Notes: generated from the sequence alone by a model not told the origin. DNA of 64,000 nucleotides from Desulfuromonadaceae bacterium (GCA_019429445.1 JAHYIW010000015.1:1-64000), one strand, 5' to 3'. Positions 1 to 9,800 are shown, counted from the stretch's first letter. Made by a program: numbers and translations.

Positions 1-60
1 TTAAGCAACGAGCAGGTGATAATTTCCAAAGCTGAATGGCGCGATATGAATCAGCGGTAG
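1..60 (+). CDS. possible C-terminal end of an upstream protein (partial)
   Basis: Frame 1 is open from the first base to a TAG at 58-60 and reads as a plausible hydrophilic C-terminus ending EWRDMNQR. It is too short to assign to a family. It could be a chance open stretch. About 100 non-coding bases separate it from tatA. Confidence 0.3.
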   Translation, partial: LSNEQVIISKAEWRDMNQR

Positions 61-157
61 CTGACACAGGCCCTGATTTTGTTTCGTCATCTATATATTG
101 CACTTTTTTTTCAACCGGTGTACCCTACAGCTTCCCAAGTTGAAGGAGCGATACACT

Positions 158-355
158 ATGTTTGGTCTCGGCACACAAGAACTGCTTATCATCCTGGTTC
201 TGGTCATGATCGTCTTTGGAGCGGGGAAACTTCCGCAGGTTGGCAGTGCCCTTGGCAAGGGGTTGCGTAACTTCAAGCAGGGGGTCAAGGATGAACAGGA
301 GACGCTAGAAGATGCCAAGGAAATAAAAGACGATAAAGAGAATAAAGACGTATGA
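158..355 (+). CDS. tatA: twin-arginine translocase subunit TatA/TatE
   Basis: Pore-forming subunit of the Tat system, which exports folded proteins with twin-arginine signals across the inner membrane. The 65-residue protein starts MFGLGTQELL, has one hydrophobic helix (about residues 7-22, LIILVLVMIVFG), then the hallmark GAGKLPQVG hinge and an amphipathic helix (LGKGLRNFKQGV), and ends in a charged Lys/Glu/Asp tail. Length and order are those of TatA rather than TatB. The ATG at 158 is chosen over an in-frame upstream ATG at 98 because AAGGAG lies at 143-148. No tatB or tatC is adjacent, so it is a lone tatA. A bidirectional terminator follows. Confidence 0.95.
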   Translation: MFGLGTQELLIILVLVMIVFGAGKLPQVGSALGKGLRNFKQGVKDEQETLEDAKEIKDDKENKDV

Positions 356-374
356 AATAATTTTCAGCTTTGTT

Positions 375-409
375 CAAAAAACCCGCAACCCTCTGGTGCG
401 GGTTTTTTT
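375..409. terminator. bidirectional rho-independent terminator between tatA and the receiver gene
   Basis: AAAAAACCCGCA at 375-386 pairs with TGCGGGTTTTTTT at 397-409 around a 10-base loop. There is a T-run on each strand, so it can end tatA on plus and the convergent receiver gene on minus. Confidence 0.85.
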
Positions 410-454
410 ATGCGTCCGGCGGGGTGCATGGCGCGCCGACGCCGGGAAGAGTGG

Positions 455-828
455 TTAGTGGGCAACGGCATTGCACACCTGATTGACCAGCGCGGCCGGC
501 GAGAACGGTTTTTGGATATAACCGTCGGCGCCGGATGATTCGACCAGCCGTTGCAACTCATCGATCGACTTGCTTGACATCAACAAGATCGGGATGTCAC
601 GGTTATTTCCCCGCTGCTTGATCAGCTTCACCTTTTTATCCCCTTGCAGCAAAGGCATCATGAACTCGACCAAGATCAGGTCTGGTTTGCGCGAAGAATA
701 AATATGTCGGTTGGCGTCAATGCGCGATTCGGAGGTCAATACTTCACAGCCCGCTCCGCCGAGAATCTCGGAGACATTGCCAACACAACCTCGCTATCGT
801 CGATCACTACCACCCTCTTGGCTTCCAT
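455..828 (-). pseudogene. single-domain response regulator receiver, frameshifted
   Basis: A full-length CheY-type receiver can be read only by joining two frames. From ATG at 828 (preceded by AGGGGAAG) the protein begins MEAKRVVVIDDSEVVLAM, with the acidic DD pair. It then runs out of frame near 774-775, where one base appears to be missing. In the next frame it continues SEILGGAGCEVL, the phosphorylation-site strand LILVEFMMP, the switch Ser strand ILLMSS and the Lys of IQKPF. The usual phospho-acceptor Asp is Glu (LVEFMMP instead of LLDxMMP), so even intact it would not be phosphorylated normally. Either a genuine lesion or a one-base sequencing error. It diverges from the MshEN-receiver gene at 980. 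Confidence 0.75.
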
Positions 829-979
829 GTGCTTCCCCTGTTGAGCATTTTTCGGTTAAATAATTGCCTGTTTTCACTAATGCTATAACCGTGGTTTCTA
901 TTTTATTAAAAACTAATTTTGTGTGCTGTTCGTTGACAACTGACCGCGACCGTGGGTAGAATTCAGCCGAGGTGTGATG

Positions 980-1834
980 ATGATTAATCACAGAAAACCA
1001 AAGAAGCTTGGTGAGATTTTTGTCGAAAACAAGCTGCTCTCACAGGTTTCTGTTGATCGGGTTTTGAAACAGGCGTTTCACCTCGAACGCAGGTTCGGCG
1101 AGGTACTGGAAGACCTCGGCTTGATCACCGGCAGCGAGTTGGCGCATGCCCTGGCGGATCAATACGGCGTCAAGACGATAGATCACCTCGAACATATCGG
1201 TATTGATACGCAGTTGCTGCACCTGATTCCGGTGGAGCAGGCGATGCGCTGTATGATTTTTCCACTAAAACGGGACACTGAGCGATTGGCGCTGGCGATG
1301 ATTGATCCCACCGACACCAGGACCATTGCCGCAGTCGAACACGCGACCGGTCTGCGCGTCGTTCCCTACGTTGCGACCAAGGATGAGATTCGTGCGGAGA
1401 TCAGCCGCCATTATTTACATCGGGAGCCACATCGTTCCGAGACAAGAACCGTGCTGGTTGTGGATGATGACGAACTCGTCCGGACGATGTTGAAGGATTT
1501 CCTTGAGGAGCAGAAATATCGCGTACTTCTGGCCAGCGATGGGATGGAGGCCTTCAAGATTATCATCGCCGATAATCCGCATGTGGTGATTACCGACATG
1601 GAAATGCCGAAGCTCAACGGTTACGGATTGCTCAGCGCAGCACTGGCCATCCCCGAACTCAGGCATACGCCAATCATATTGATGATCGGCAAGGTAAAAA
1701 GTCCTGAAGAGGAACGAACGGCCTTTGAAAAAGGTTTTTTTGACGTTATTATGAAGCCGTTTTCCAAGGCGACGATTCAATCTCGCGTCAAGCGAGCGTT
1801 TCATTTTTACGATCACCAGTATCGACTCTACTGA
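980..1834 (+). CDS. MshEN (GspE N-terminal) domain plus receiver domain protein
   Basis: Two-domain signalling protein. Residues about 8-145 resemble the N-terminal module of type II secretion/type IV pilus ATPases (KLGEIFVENKLLS, RFGEVLEDLGLI, PVEQAMR, LALAMIDPTD), a fold that in some family members binds cyclic di-GMP. Residues about 155-275 are a receiver: VLVVDDDELVR, phospho-acceptor in VVITDMEMPKLNGYG, and the Lys of IMKPFSK. There is no ATPase or DNA-binding domain, so output is probably by protein contact. GTG 974, ATG 977 and ATG 980 are all in frame; 980 best fits the GAGG at 969-972. It is followed 21 bases later by the J-domain gene, a likely partner. The c-di-GMP role is inference. 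Confidence 0.8.
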   Translation: MINHRKPKKLGEIFVENKLLSQVSVDRVLKQAFHLERRFGEVLEDLGLITGSELAHALADQYGVKTIDHLEHIGIDTQLLHLIPVEQAMRCMIFPLKRDTERLALAMIDPTDTRTIAAVEHATGLRVVPYVATKDEIRAEISRHYLHREPHRSETRTVLVVDDDELVRTMLKDFLEEQKYRVLLASDGMEAFKIIIADNPHVVITDMEMPKLNGYGLLSAALAIPELRHTPIILMIGKVKSPEEERTAFEKGFFDVIMKPFSKATIQSRVKRAFHFYDHQYRLY

Positions 1835-1855
1835 TCGCCCCGTAAAGGTCTTGCC

Positions 1856-2593
1856 TTGAATTTTCCCGGATTAAATGAAACCTTGATTGCATGTCGTACG
1901 CTCTTTGGTGCGGATGTTGTTTTGTCGGCCGACTTTCTCGATTACCTGCAGCCGGGCGGAGCAAAAGCGGCATATCGCCGGTGTGCCCGGGAGACCCACC
2001 CGGACATGTTGCCCGTGGCGGACACTGCTGACCGGCAGCGCGCAACGCACCGCTTTCGCCAGGTGAACGAAGCATACCGTCTGCTCGATGCCTATCTTAA
2101 AGAGCGTGATCATGGCCAGGCAGCAAAGCTTCCTGCCGCTGAAAGTGCCGCGCAACCTGCGACCGGAACACCCACCCCTGCGCGAACGGGACATTATTAT
2201 TCCGGGCCGCTGCCGCCAAAGCCGCTGGAATTCGGTCGTTATCTGTTTTATCGGGGCAAGGTCAGTTTTCAGACCCTGCATGAAGCCCTTTTTTTTCAGC
2301 GTCGCCAGCGACCGAACTTCGGAAGCATCGCGTTGCGATGGGGGTGGCTGAATGAGGACGCCGCGCAACGTCTGGTCGCGCCGGGGAAAGTTTTTATGCG
2401 GATCGGGGAAAGGGCGGTGGGACTTAATCTGCTGAGCCCGCGCCAGGTAAAAACCCTGCTGATGTACCAGCGTTCCCAACAGACCCGTTTGGGGGAGTTG
2501 CTGGTCGAACGGGGCTGTTTCTGTCACGCAGAACTGGAGCTGCTATTGGCCGAATATCGGCTGCACAATTGGCAATATCGCACCGCCGACTGA
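1856..2593 (+). CDS. J-domain protein with MshEN-like C-terminal repeats
   Basis: The N-terminal third is a DnaJ-type J domain: AAYRRCARETHPDM contains the HPD signature (residues 48-50) that stimulates DnaK-type ATPases, followed by FRQVNEAYRLLDAYL. There is no Gly/Phe or zinc-finger region, so it is a specialised co-chaperone. The C-terminal half has two related segments (GRYLFYRGKVSFQTLHEAL and LGELLVERGCFCHAELELLL) that look like the LGExLxExGLI repeats of the preceding gene's MshEN domain. Start is TTG at 1856, weakly preceded by AAAGG. The gene converges on the small acidic protein at 2614-2823. The link to the upstream regulator is inferred from adjacency and the shared motif. Confidence 0.75.
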   Translation: MNFPGLNETLIACRTLFGADVVLSADFLDYLQPGGAKAAYRRCARETHPDMLPVADTADRQRATHRFRQVNEAYRLLDAYLKERDHGQAAKLPAAESAAQPATGTPTPARTGHYYSGPLPPKPLEFGRYLFYRGKVSFQTLHEALFFQRRQRPNFGSIALRWGWLNEDAAQRLVAPGKVFMRIGERAVGLNLLSPRQVKTLLMYQRSQQTRLGELLVERGCFCHAELELLLAEYRLHNWQYRTAD

Positions 2594-2613
2594 CCGCCGC
2601 ATCCGTAGCGAAG

Positions 2614-2823
2614 CTACAACTCCTCAAAATCGGCATCCCCTTCGTCCTCGATCCGGTCATCTTCGTCAACGAAATCTTCATCCAGAAATCGATCGAGAAA
2701 ACGCCGGTTGTCGCGCAATCGACGATCAACCTCCTGCTGGAGTACTTCCAGATCGGCGAAACGTGAGGGCTTCTCTTGATCGCCGCCGGACGGGTTCGGG
2801 TCGTTGTCGGGTTGGTCCGTCAT
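2614..2823 (-). CDS. small highly acidic protein of unknown function
   Basis: 69 residues, beginning MTDQPDNDPNPSGGDQEKPS, with a helical stretch (LEVLQQEVDRRLRDNRRFLDR) and a very acidic tail (DEDFVDEDDRIEDEGDADFEEL with many Asp/Glu). No family recognised. A strong GAGGAGA ribosome-binding site lies just upstream of ATG 2823, which supports real translation. It is divergent from the radical SAM gene. Confidence 0.7.
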   Translation of the reverse strand: MTDQPDNDPNPSGGDQEKPSRFADLEVLQQEVDRRLRDNRRFLDRFLDEDFVDEDDRIEDEGDADFEEL

Positions 2824-2929
2824 CGGTCTCTCCTCAAATTAACCGTTGGTTCGATAATAATTCCCCGCGCTTGCGGAAATAGTACGGGGAGGGCTTGCTC
2901 CGTCAGATGACTCGTGGCATAGTGCCGCC

Positions 2930-3874
2930 ATGCCTGAAAAACCCTACCTGCTTTTTTCCGATCACCTTAAAGAAACCTTTGGTGAACGAGTGTACAAGAT
3001 TTCTGTTGATGCCGGATTCGGTTGCCCGAATCGACGTGCTGGCCGGGATCGGTCCGGCTGTATCTTCTGTGCCCCTGATGGTTCCGGTGCGGTCGGGATC
3101 GAGCGTGGCCGGTCGGTACGGGAACAGCTTGAATGCGGCCGCGAGGTGATGCTGGGGCGCAAGACCAAAGCGCGTAAATTTCTGGCCTATTTTCAACCAT
3201 TTTCCAATACCTGGGCACCACCGGCAGAGCTGCGTGTCCTCTATGATGAGGCCCTCACGGTTGCGGACATTGTCGGACTCGCGGTCGGCACCCGCCCCGA
3301 TTGCCTTCCTCCCGAAGTTCTTGATCTGCTGGCGGAATATGCCCGGCGCACCTATTTCTGGCTGGAGCTCGGCCTTCAGAGCAGTCATGACAGCTCGCTC
3401 GATTTTATCCGTCGCGGACATGACTATGCGACCTTTCTGCGCGCTTATCAAGCAGCAAAAGCACATGGTCTGCGGGTGTGTGTCCATGTGATTCTCGGGC
3501 TGCCGGGAGAAAGTCGCGCCGAGATCCTCGCCACCGCCGACGAAATGGCGCGACTCAACGTTGACGGGATCAAGATCCACTTGCTCCATGTATTACGCGG
3601 CACGCTCCTGGGTGATCTTTATACGGCGGGGGACATCGAAGTGCTGGCGCAGGAGGCCTATGTACAGCTCGCGGTTGACTTCATCGAACGGCTGCATCCC
3701 GCCACCCTGATCCACCGCCTGACTGGCGATGGGCCCCGCGAGTTGTTGCTGGCACCGCTGTGGTCGTTGAATAAATGGGAAGTGATCAACGCCATCAATG
3801 CCGAGTTTGTGCGGCGGGATTCACGGCAGGGAGCAGAGTGCCGATTTGCGACCGCCAATTCCGAAGAGGGCTAA
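2930..3874 (+). CDS. TIGR01212-family (YhcC-like) radical SAM protein
   Basis: Radical SAM enzyme of the YhcC/TIGR01212 family, whose members bind a 4Fe-4S cluster and S-adenosylmethionine; the substrate is not settled. The N-terminus has the family's spaced cysteines: DAGFGCPNRR, then DRSGCIFCAP about 13 residues later. It continues with YFQPFSNTWAP, VGTRPDCLPPEVLDLL, WLELGLQSSHD and VHVILGLPGE, all characteristic. 314 residues, the usual length. ATG 2930 has little Shine-Dalgarno character. The family call is firm, the biochemical role is not. Confidence 0.9.
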   Translation: MPEKPYLLFSDHLKETFGERVYKISVDAGFGCPNRRAGRDRSGCIFCAPDGSGAVGIERGRSVREQLECGREVMLGRKTKARKFLAYFQPFSNTWAPPAELRVLYDEALTVADIVGLAVGTRPDCLPPEVLDLLAEYARRTYFWLELGLQSSHDSSLDFIRRGHDYATFLRAYQAAKAHGLRVCVHVILGLPGESRAEILATADEMARLNVDGIKIHLLHVLRGTLLGDLYTAGDIEVLAQEAYVQLAVDFIERLHPATLIHRLTGDGPRELLLAPLWSLNKWEVINAINAEFVRRDSRQGAECRFATANSEEG

Positions 3875-3897
3875 CGCCGAACAGACGCCTAACCGTG

Positions 3898-4023
3898 TCA
3901 GGAGTTCCGGGCAGAGGGTGTAACGTGCTCGACCGGAGCCGGGAGGAGGACCGGGCTGCTCCACGAAATTAGCACCAGCGCTCCCCAGAGAACTCCGATA
4001 ATGATCACAGTAAAACGAAACAT
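3898..4023 (-). CDS. possible 41-residue membrane peptide
   Basis: In the roughly 300-base gap between the radical SAM gene and the helicase, the minus strand encodes MFRFTVIIIGVLWGALVLIS followed by a short Pro/Val-rich tail. That is one clean transmembrane helix with a positive N-terminus. No ribosome-binding site is visible before ATG 4023 (upstream is GCGCCCC). Nothing else is seen in this gap. Weak call. Confidence 0.25.
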   Translation of the reverse strand: MFRFTVIIIGVLWGALVLISWSSPVLLPAPVEHVTPSARNS

Positions 4024-4181
4024 GGGGCGCAAGGTAGCAGAATCTCTGTCACGTGACAAGCTGGATTAAAATATTTCTGTCACCATTTTGATTCCTTGAG
4101 AGCTTTCCTCATTTCTGCTACTCTACGCCGCTCGCTCGATCAAGCACTCGCCAGAGTGAACAGCCCTTTTTACACTAACGG

Positions 4182-6224
4182 ATGATCATGAAGCTCAGTT
4201 TACTCAACCCCCAACAGCGTGCCGCTGTGCAGCACACCGAAGGCCCGTTGCTGTTGCTGGCGGGTGCCGGTTCGGGGAAAACCCGCGTTATTACCAGTCG
4301 TATTGCTTATCTTCTGCAAGAGCTGAACGTCCCGGCAGAGCACATTCTGGCGGTAACGTTTACCAACAAGGCCTCCCGTGAAATGCAGGAACGGGTTCGT
4401 GCGCAGGTCGGTACCAAAGCCTGCAAGGGGGCGATCATCTCCACTTTTCATTCGTTGGGGATGCGTATTTTGCGCGAACACATCGAACGCCTCGGCTACA
4501 AAAAAAACTTTTCGATCTATGGTGCGGGGGATCAACGCGCGAAGATTCGTGAACTGGTCAATGCTTCAGTTCACGGGGGGAAGGGGTTTGAGCCGGATCA
4601 AATCCAGTGGAAGATTTCCGAAGCGAAGAACAAGCTGGTTCCTCCGGAGCGCCTGCGTGCCCGCAACAACAACGAAAGTGAACTGCTGCTGACCGATGTC
4701 TATACCCGTTACCAGCAGGCGCTGAGGGCCTATAACGCCGTCGACTTCGATGATATTCTGATGTTGACCGTGCAGCTGCTGACCGAACACACGGATCTGC
4801 GCGACCATTACCGGCAGCGGTTTCGCTATCTGATGGTCGATGAATATCAGGATACCAATACCGCCCAGTACCGTTTACTTCAGTTGCTCTGTGATGCGGG
4901 AGGGAATCTCTGTGTCGTTGGCGATGATGACCAGTCGATTTACGGGTGGCGTGGCGCTGAACCGGAAAATATCCTCGATTTCGAAAAAGATTTCCCCACC
5001 GCCCGGTTGATCAAACTGGAACAGAATTATCGCTCCAGCGGCACTATTCTCAATGCCGCAAATGCAGTGATCAAACACAATCGCCAGCGCAAGGATAAAG
5101 CCCTCTGGACGGCGGACGGGAGTGGCCCGCTGATCGATTACCTGCGTTGCGAGGACGATGAGGATGAAGCGCGGACGATCGTCGAGCGGATCCATGGCGA
5201 ACGATTCAAGCGCAAGTGCGCCTATAGTGATTTTGCCATTCTCTACCGAACCAACGCCCAGTCACGGGCGTTCGAAGAACAGTTGCGCTACGAAAATATC
5301 CCCTATGTATTGATCGGCGGACAACAATTCTTTGACCGCAAGGAAGTCCGTGATGTCCTTGCCTATCTGCAGCTGATCGACAACACCCGTAATGAGGTGG
5401 CGTTGCTGCGGATTCTTAACTATCCAAAACGCGGCATCGGCGAAAGCTCCGTCGAAAAACTGATCAGAGCCTCTGCCGAGCGGGGTTGCCCGCTTTGGGA
5501 TGTGTTGACTGGTGACGGATTGCCAGCGTTGGTCGGGGAGCGCTGTGCCAACGCACTCGCCGAATTTACCGCCATGCAAAAACGCTTCGGGGAACGGTTC
5601 GGCAAAAAGGTTGCCCTGACCGACACCCTGCGCGCCCTGCTGAAAGAGTTGCGACTGGAAGAGGAAGTTTATGGTGCTGCGACAGATCGGGCACAGGCAC
5701 TCAAACGCTGCGAAAATATCGCCGAGGTCATCAATGCGATGGCTGCTTATGAAGAACGTGAAGGGCAGATATCCCTTGCCGATTTTCTTGAAAAGGTGTC
5801 ACTGGGGGATCGGGACGAACCGCGGCCGAGCGACAAGGAGTCGAAGCTGAAGCAGGACGCGGTGGTGTTAATGAGTCTGCATTCAAGCAAAGGACTCGAA
5901 TTCCCTATCGTCTTTCTGGCGGGACTCGAAGAAGAATTTCTGCCACACAAAAAGATTATCAGCGACGCTCTCGATGTCGATGAAGAACGACGACTCTGTT
6001 ATGTCGGCATCACCCGCGCCCAACGGCAACTGATTCTGACCAACACGTTCCGGCGCAAAAAATACGGCAAATTTGAAGAGCGCATCCCGAGCCGTTTCCT
6101 TGAAGAAATTCCAGCTGAATTACTGAACGAGGTGTCCAGTGAAACCCCTCCCGAATCGACGGAAGAAGAAAAAAACAAGTTAGCGAACGATTTTTTCTCG
6201 GGGATACAAGGGCTTCTTGATTAG
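4182..6224 (+). CDS. UvrD/Rep-family ATP-dependent DNA helicase
   Basis: Superfamily 1A 3'-5' DNA helicase used in replication restart or repair. Motif order is complete: NPQQRAAV (Q motif), LAGAGSGKTRV (Walker A, about residues 26-36), TFTNKASREM (Ia), VDEYQDTN (II), VVGDDDQSIYGWRGA (III), LEQNYRSS (IV), LMSLHSSKGLEF (V) and EERRLCYVGITRAQ (VI). At 680 residues it is close in length and sequence to E. coli Rep (VVGDDDQSIY, IKLEQNYRSS) and lacks the long C-terminal extension of UvrD, so Rep-like is favoured. ATG 4182 or ATG 4188 could start it; neither has a strong Shine-Dalgarno. It stands alone. Confidence 0.93.
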   Translation: MIMKLSLLNPQQRAAVQHTEGPLLLLAGAGSGKTRVITSRIAYLLQELNVPAEHILAVTFTNKASREMQERVRAQVGTKACKGAIISTFHSLGMRILREHIERLGYKKNFSIYGAGDQRAKIRELVNASVHGGKGFEPDQIQWKISEAKNKLVPPERLRARNNNESELLLTDVYTRYQQALRAYNAVDFDDILMLTVQLLTEHTDLRDHYRQRFRYLMVDEYQDTNTAQYRLLQLLCDAGGNLCVVGDDDQSIYGWRGAEPENILDFEKDFPTARLIKLEQNYRSSGTILNAANAVIKHNRQRKDKALWTADGSGPLIDYLRCEDDEDEARTIVERIHGERFKRKCAYSDFAILYRTNAQSRAFEEQLRYENIPYVLIGGQQFFDRKEVRDVLAYLQLIDNTRNEVALLRILNYPKRGIGESSVEKLIRASAERGCPLWDVLTGDGLPALVGERCANALAEFTAMQKRFGERFGKKVALTDTLRALLKELRLEEEVYGAATDRAQALKRCENIAEVINAMAAYEEREGQISLADFLEKVSLGDRDEPRPSDKESKLKQDAVVLMSLHSSKGLEFPIVFLAGLEEEFLPHKKIISDALDVDEERRLCYVGITRAQRQLILTNTFRRKKYGKFEERIPSRFLEEIPAELLNEVSSETPPESTEEEKNKLANDFFSGIQGLLD

Positions 6225-6288
6225 AAGTTGCCTCGCGAACGCAATTTCGACAAATTTTCTGGACAATCCCCGAAAAAGTAGTTGTGCG

Positions 6289-6297
6289 TGATATAAT
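6289..6297 (+). promoter_or_regulatory. extended -10 promoter element upstream of the CxxC-repeat gene
   Basis: TGATATAAT matches the extended -10 consensus TGnTATAAT exactly. No convincing -35 is seen 17 bases upstream, as is common for extended -10 promoters. It lies about 80 bases before the start codon at 6375. Confidence 0.5.
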
Positions 6298-6374
6298 CTA
6301 ATCAGGGAGTGGGTGTTTTTAAACCTTTGAATCAGCAATGGCACAACGAAGAGGGGCAAGAAAGGAGCATTGTC

Positions 6375-6722
6375 ATGACAGATCGATTCACCGAGGCGAC
6401 GAGTGAGCTTCAAGAAAAATCGGCGTTTGCGTGTTCGTCCTGTGGAACCGAGCATCGGCTTCACGACCGCTTCAGCGAAGCGTCCGTCGAGCTGCAAGAG
6501 CGATCGGCGTTTGTGTGTCGCAGCTGCGGAACCAGGAACACGGTCCATGATCGATTCACCGTGGCAACCGCCGAGCTGCAAGGGAAGTCTGCGTTTGTGT
6601 GTGTGTCCTGCGGTGCCAACAACACCGTGCATGACCAATATAGTGAGGCGAGCGCCGAAGAACAGGACAAATCGGCTTTCGTGTGTGTGAGTTGCGGTGC
6701 GCCGCACGCCTTGAAGCACTGA
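6375..6722 (+). CDS. four-repeat CxxC protein, unknown function
   Basis: 115 residues built almost wholly from four tandem 28-residue units at residues 3-30, 31-58, 59-86 and 87-114 (84-bp DNA repeats from 6381). The consensus is DRFxEAxxELQxKSAFVCxSCG plus NTVH. Each unit has an amphipathic helix-like half and one CxxC knuckle: CSSC (20/23), CRSC (48/51), CVSC (76/79) and CVSC (104/107). One CxxC per unit suggests two units pair to hold a zinc or similar metal, or that each is a redox-active pair. No signal peptide or membrane segment. AAGGAG at 6361-6366 supports ATG 6375. It is a monocistronic gene with its own promoter. No family recognised. Confidence 0.8.
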   Translation: MTDRFTEATSELQEKSAFACSSCGTEHRLHDRFSEASVELQERSAFVCRSCGTRNTVHDRFTVATAELQGKSAFVCVSCGANNTVHDQYSEASAEEQDKSAFVCVSCGAPHALKH

Positions 6723-6891
6723 CAGGTGTAAGCACTTTGGCTGGGTGAGGGCGGGGCGAGTGAAAATCGCCGGGGTGTTTCTGTGTCAAGCGGGGGCTGG
6801 TGCATGTGCCACTGGCGGAGGGGGCAGGCTTCAGTTCAAAGTGTATCCTGAGCCAGGGCCCGAGGTAAATTAATTGTTCAGCAAGCCCTGT

Positions 6892-9800
6892 TTAATCTGC
6901 TTCGCCAGAAACCGTTGTCCCCACCGGCTTTAACAACTCCAAAAGGTCCTCGGCACTCATCCCCGGCAACTCCTCCGCCTGATCCCGCGGCTGGAAAACC
7001 CCTCTTGCCAAAGCGCCTTTCTTCTCCTGGAGTTGCAAAATCTTCTCTTCAACCGTGCCACTGGCAACCAGCTTGTAGACGAAAACCGGTTTCTCCTGAC
7101 CGATGCGGTGCGCCCGGTCAGTCGCTTGATTCTCCACCGCCGGATTCCACCAGGGATCGTAATGAATGACCGTATCGGCGGCAGTCAGGTTGAGTCCTAC
7201 ACCGCCGGCCTTGAGGCTGATCAGGAAGAGCGGCACGTCTCCATTCTGAAAGGTGGCAATCGCTGCGTCGCGCTTGCGGGTGCGACCGGTCAGTTTGCTA
7301 TAGCTGATAGCGCTGGCGTTCAGTTCATCCTCAATCAGCCTGAGCATGGACGTGAACTGGGAGAAGATGAGGATCTTGCGCCCCTCCGCCAGCAGCTCCG
7401 TGACCATCTCCATCAACAGCTCCAGCTTGGCGGAATGCTTGACGCTGCGCGCACTTTCGAGCTTCACCAGCCGGGGGTCGCAGCAGACCTGCCGCAATTT
7501 TAGCAGGGCGTCGAGAATCTGGATATGACTGCGGTTCATCCCTTGCGTTTGCAGTAATTTGTCGATCCGCACGGTCATGGCGATCCGCAGCGTTTCGTAA
7601 AGTTTGGCTTGTGCCCCGTTCAGCTCGACCTCGCGTACTATCAGCGTTTTGGATGGCAATTCCTGTACGACTTCCCCCTTGTCACGGCGCAAGATAAATG
7701 GAACCAGGCGCTTTTGCAGCAGCTGTTGCCGTTCATGGTCGCGGTGTTTCTCAATCGGGGTGCGAAAGAGTTTATTGAATTGCTGCTGATCACCAAGGAA
7801 ACCGGGCATCAGAAAATGAAAGAGCGACCAGAGCTCACCGAGATGGTTCTCCAGCGGGGTGCCGGTGAGGCAGAGGCGATGGCTGGCTTTGATTTCGCAC
7901 GCGGCCTGAGCGGCTTTCGCATTCGGGTTCTTGATCGCCTGGGCTTCATCGAGGATCAGGCTGTGATAGTCACGCTTGAGGTGTTGTTTCAGATCACGGT
8001 TGAGCAGCGTATAACTGGTAATGATCAGATCGTAGTCGTCCAACCGGTCGAAATGCACGTTACGGTTGAGACCGTGCAACGCCAGTGTTTTGAGCTCGGG
8101 GGTGAAGCGCGCGGCTTCACGTTGCCAGTTACTGATGACGCTGGTCGGGGCAACGATCAGGGCGGGGCGATCAAGCCGCCCCGCCTCTTTTTCACGTTGC
8201 AGATGAGCCAGTGCCTGAATGGTTTTGCCCAGCCCCATATCGTCGGCGAGAATACCATTAAAGCTGTATTCACGTAAAAACTGGAGCCACGAGAGCCCCT
8301 GGCGCTGATAGTTGCGTAGCTCGGCATTGAGGCCCACGGGCGGGTCGAGGAGTTCAATTCCTTTAAAATTGCGCATTTTTTCCGCCAGTTGGCGAAGTTT
8401 TTTGCCCCCTTGCCAGTCCAGCCGCTGGCCGCCGACCGCCAACATGTCTTCGAGGTCGAGCAAACCGTGGGCCTGGGGGCGGGGGAGTTTCAGCTGTCCG
8501 TCGTTATTGAGTTGCGGGTCTTGAAAGAGTTCGACCAACGTGGTGACGACCGGTTCCAGTACCGAGGCGGGAACTTCCAGCCAGTTATTGCCGCCCAGAT
8601 GGTACATCAGGGACTGTTCCGTTGCATTACTCTCAAGCCACTGTGTCAACAGCGGCAGCAACGGGAATTTTTGACCATTATGCTCAATATTCAAGCCGAT
8701 CTCGAACCAACCGATGTCACCATCATCGATATCCGCCTGAAGGGTCGACACGGTTTCGAAAGTGAGTTGAAAGCTGTCATCGATCTCGACCTTCCAGCCC
8801 TCGTTCTCCAGCACGGGAATATCGTCAATCAGTTGCCGCCAAGCCAGCGCTGACGCTGCCAGGGTTTCCGTGGCGAAATAAAAATCATCTTCGCCCTGCT
8901 CACAAAGCAGTGGCGGTGCCGGGCACAGATCATGGCGGACGAGGGTGTCGTACGCATCCTTTTCGATTCGAGGATGACAGGTGATGCTCCAGTCTTCATC
9001 CTGATGGCGAATGAGACGGGAACCATTTTCCGCTGACTGCAAGGGGGGGACGCTGATCGGTCCATAAGTGAAGCGCAGCCGGGCCAGATGGTGGCGACCG
9101 CCGGTCGGGCCGATCGCGGAGCGCAGGATCAAGGTCGGAACGGGGGGGTGCTCCCAACACTTTATCTTTATTTCAATGGGCAGCGGAATGGTCTCTGGCG
9201 GAAGTTTTTCCAGCAGGAAATAACTGAGTCCCCTTAACTGTTCGGCGGCAACCGGGGGGAGCTTGTGCAGTGAATGATAGAGCGCCGCCGGGAGCGGCTG
9301 GTCAATGATCCCGCACTGGTGGGTTACGGGATCAAGGTACCAGGGCGGAGTCGTCGGAATCGGTACCCAGGCGTGGCCAATACCGTCAAGGTTGATATCG
9401 AGCTGGGTTTTATCCTGATCATTTTTATGCCAGCGAAAAGTGGCGGTCCGGTTGCGGCCACAACGCAAAGGCGGGTTTTCAGTCGATTGAAAAAAGCAGC
9501 GGCCACTTTGTAAAAGGCGCTTGAGTACCAGCACTCCGGTATCACCGTGCAGGGTGGGCAATGTCTGCGTAAAGACGTTTTGGGTCAGCAACTGGGCGAT
9601 TTCAACATCAAGCGGTGCGATTTCAGCGGGAGTGTAGTAATGGTATTGTCTTGCTTGCGCCAGAGGGTAACTGGATGTTTTCCCCCACCCCCCTCTTTTG
9701 AGACGACGGCTCTTGAACGTCTGCACGGAAATGGCCTGAGAGGATTCGCGCCCAAGGAGTTGCAGCAGATAAAGCAGGCAAGGTTCGCCCGGTGCAGCAT

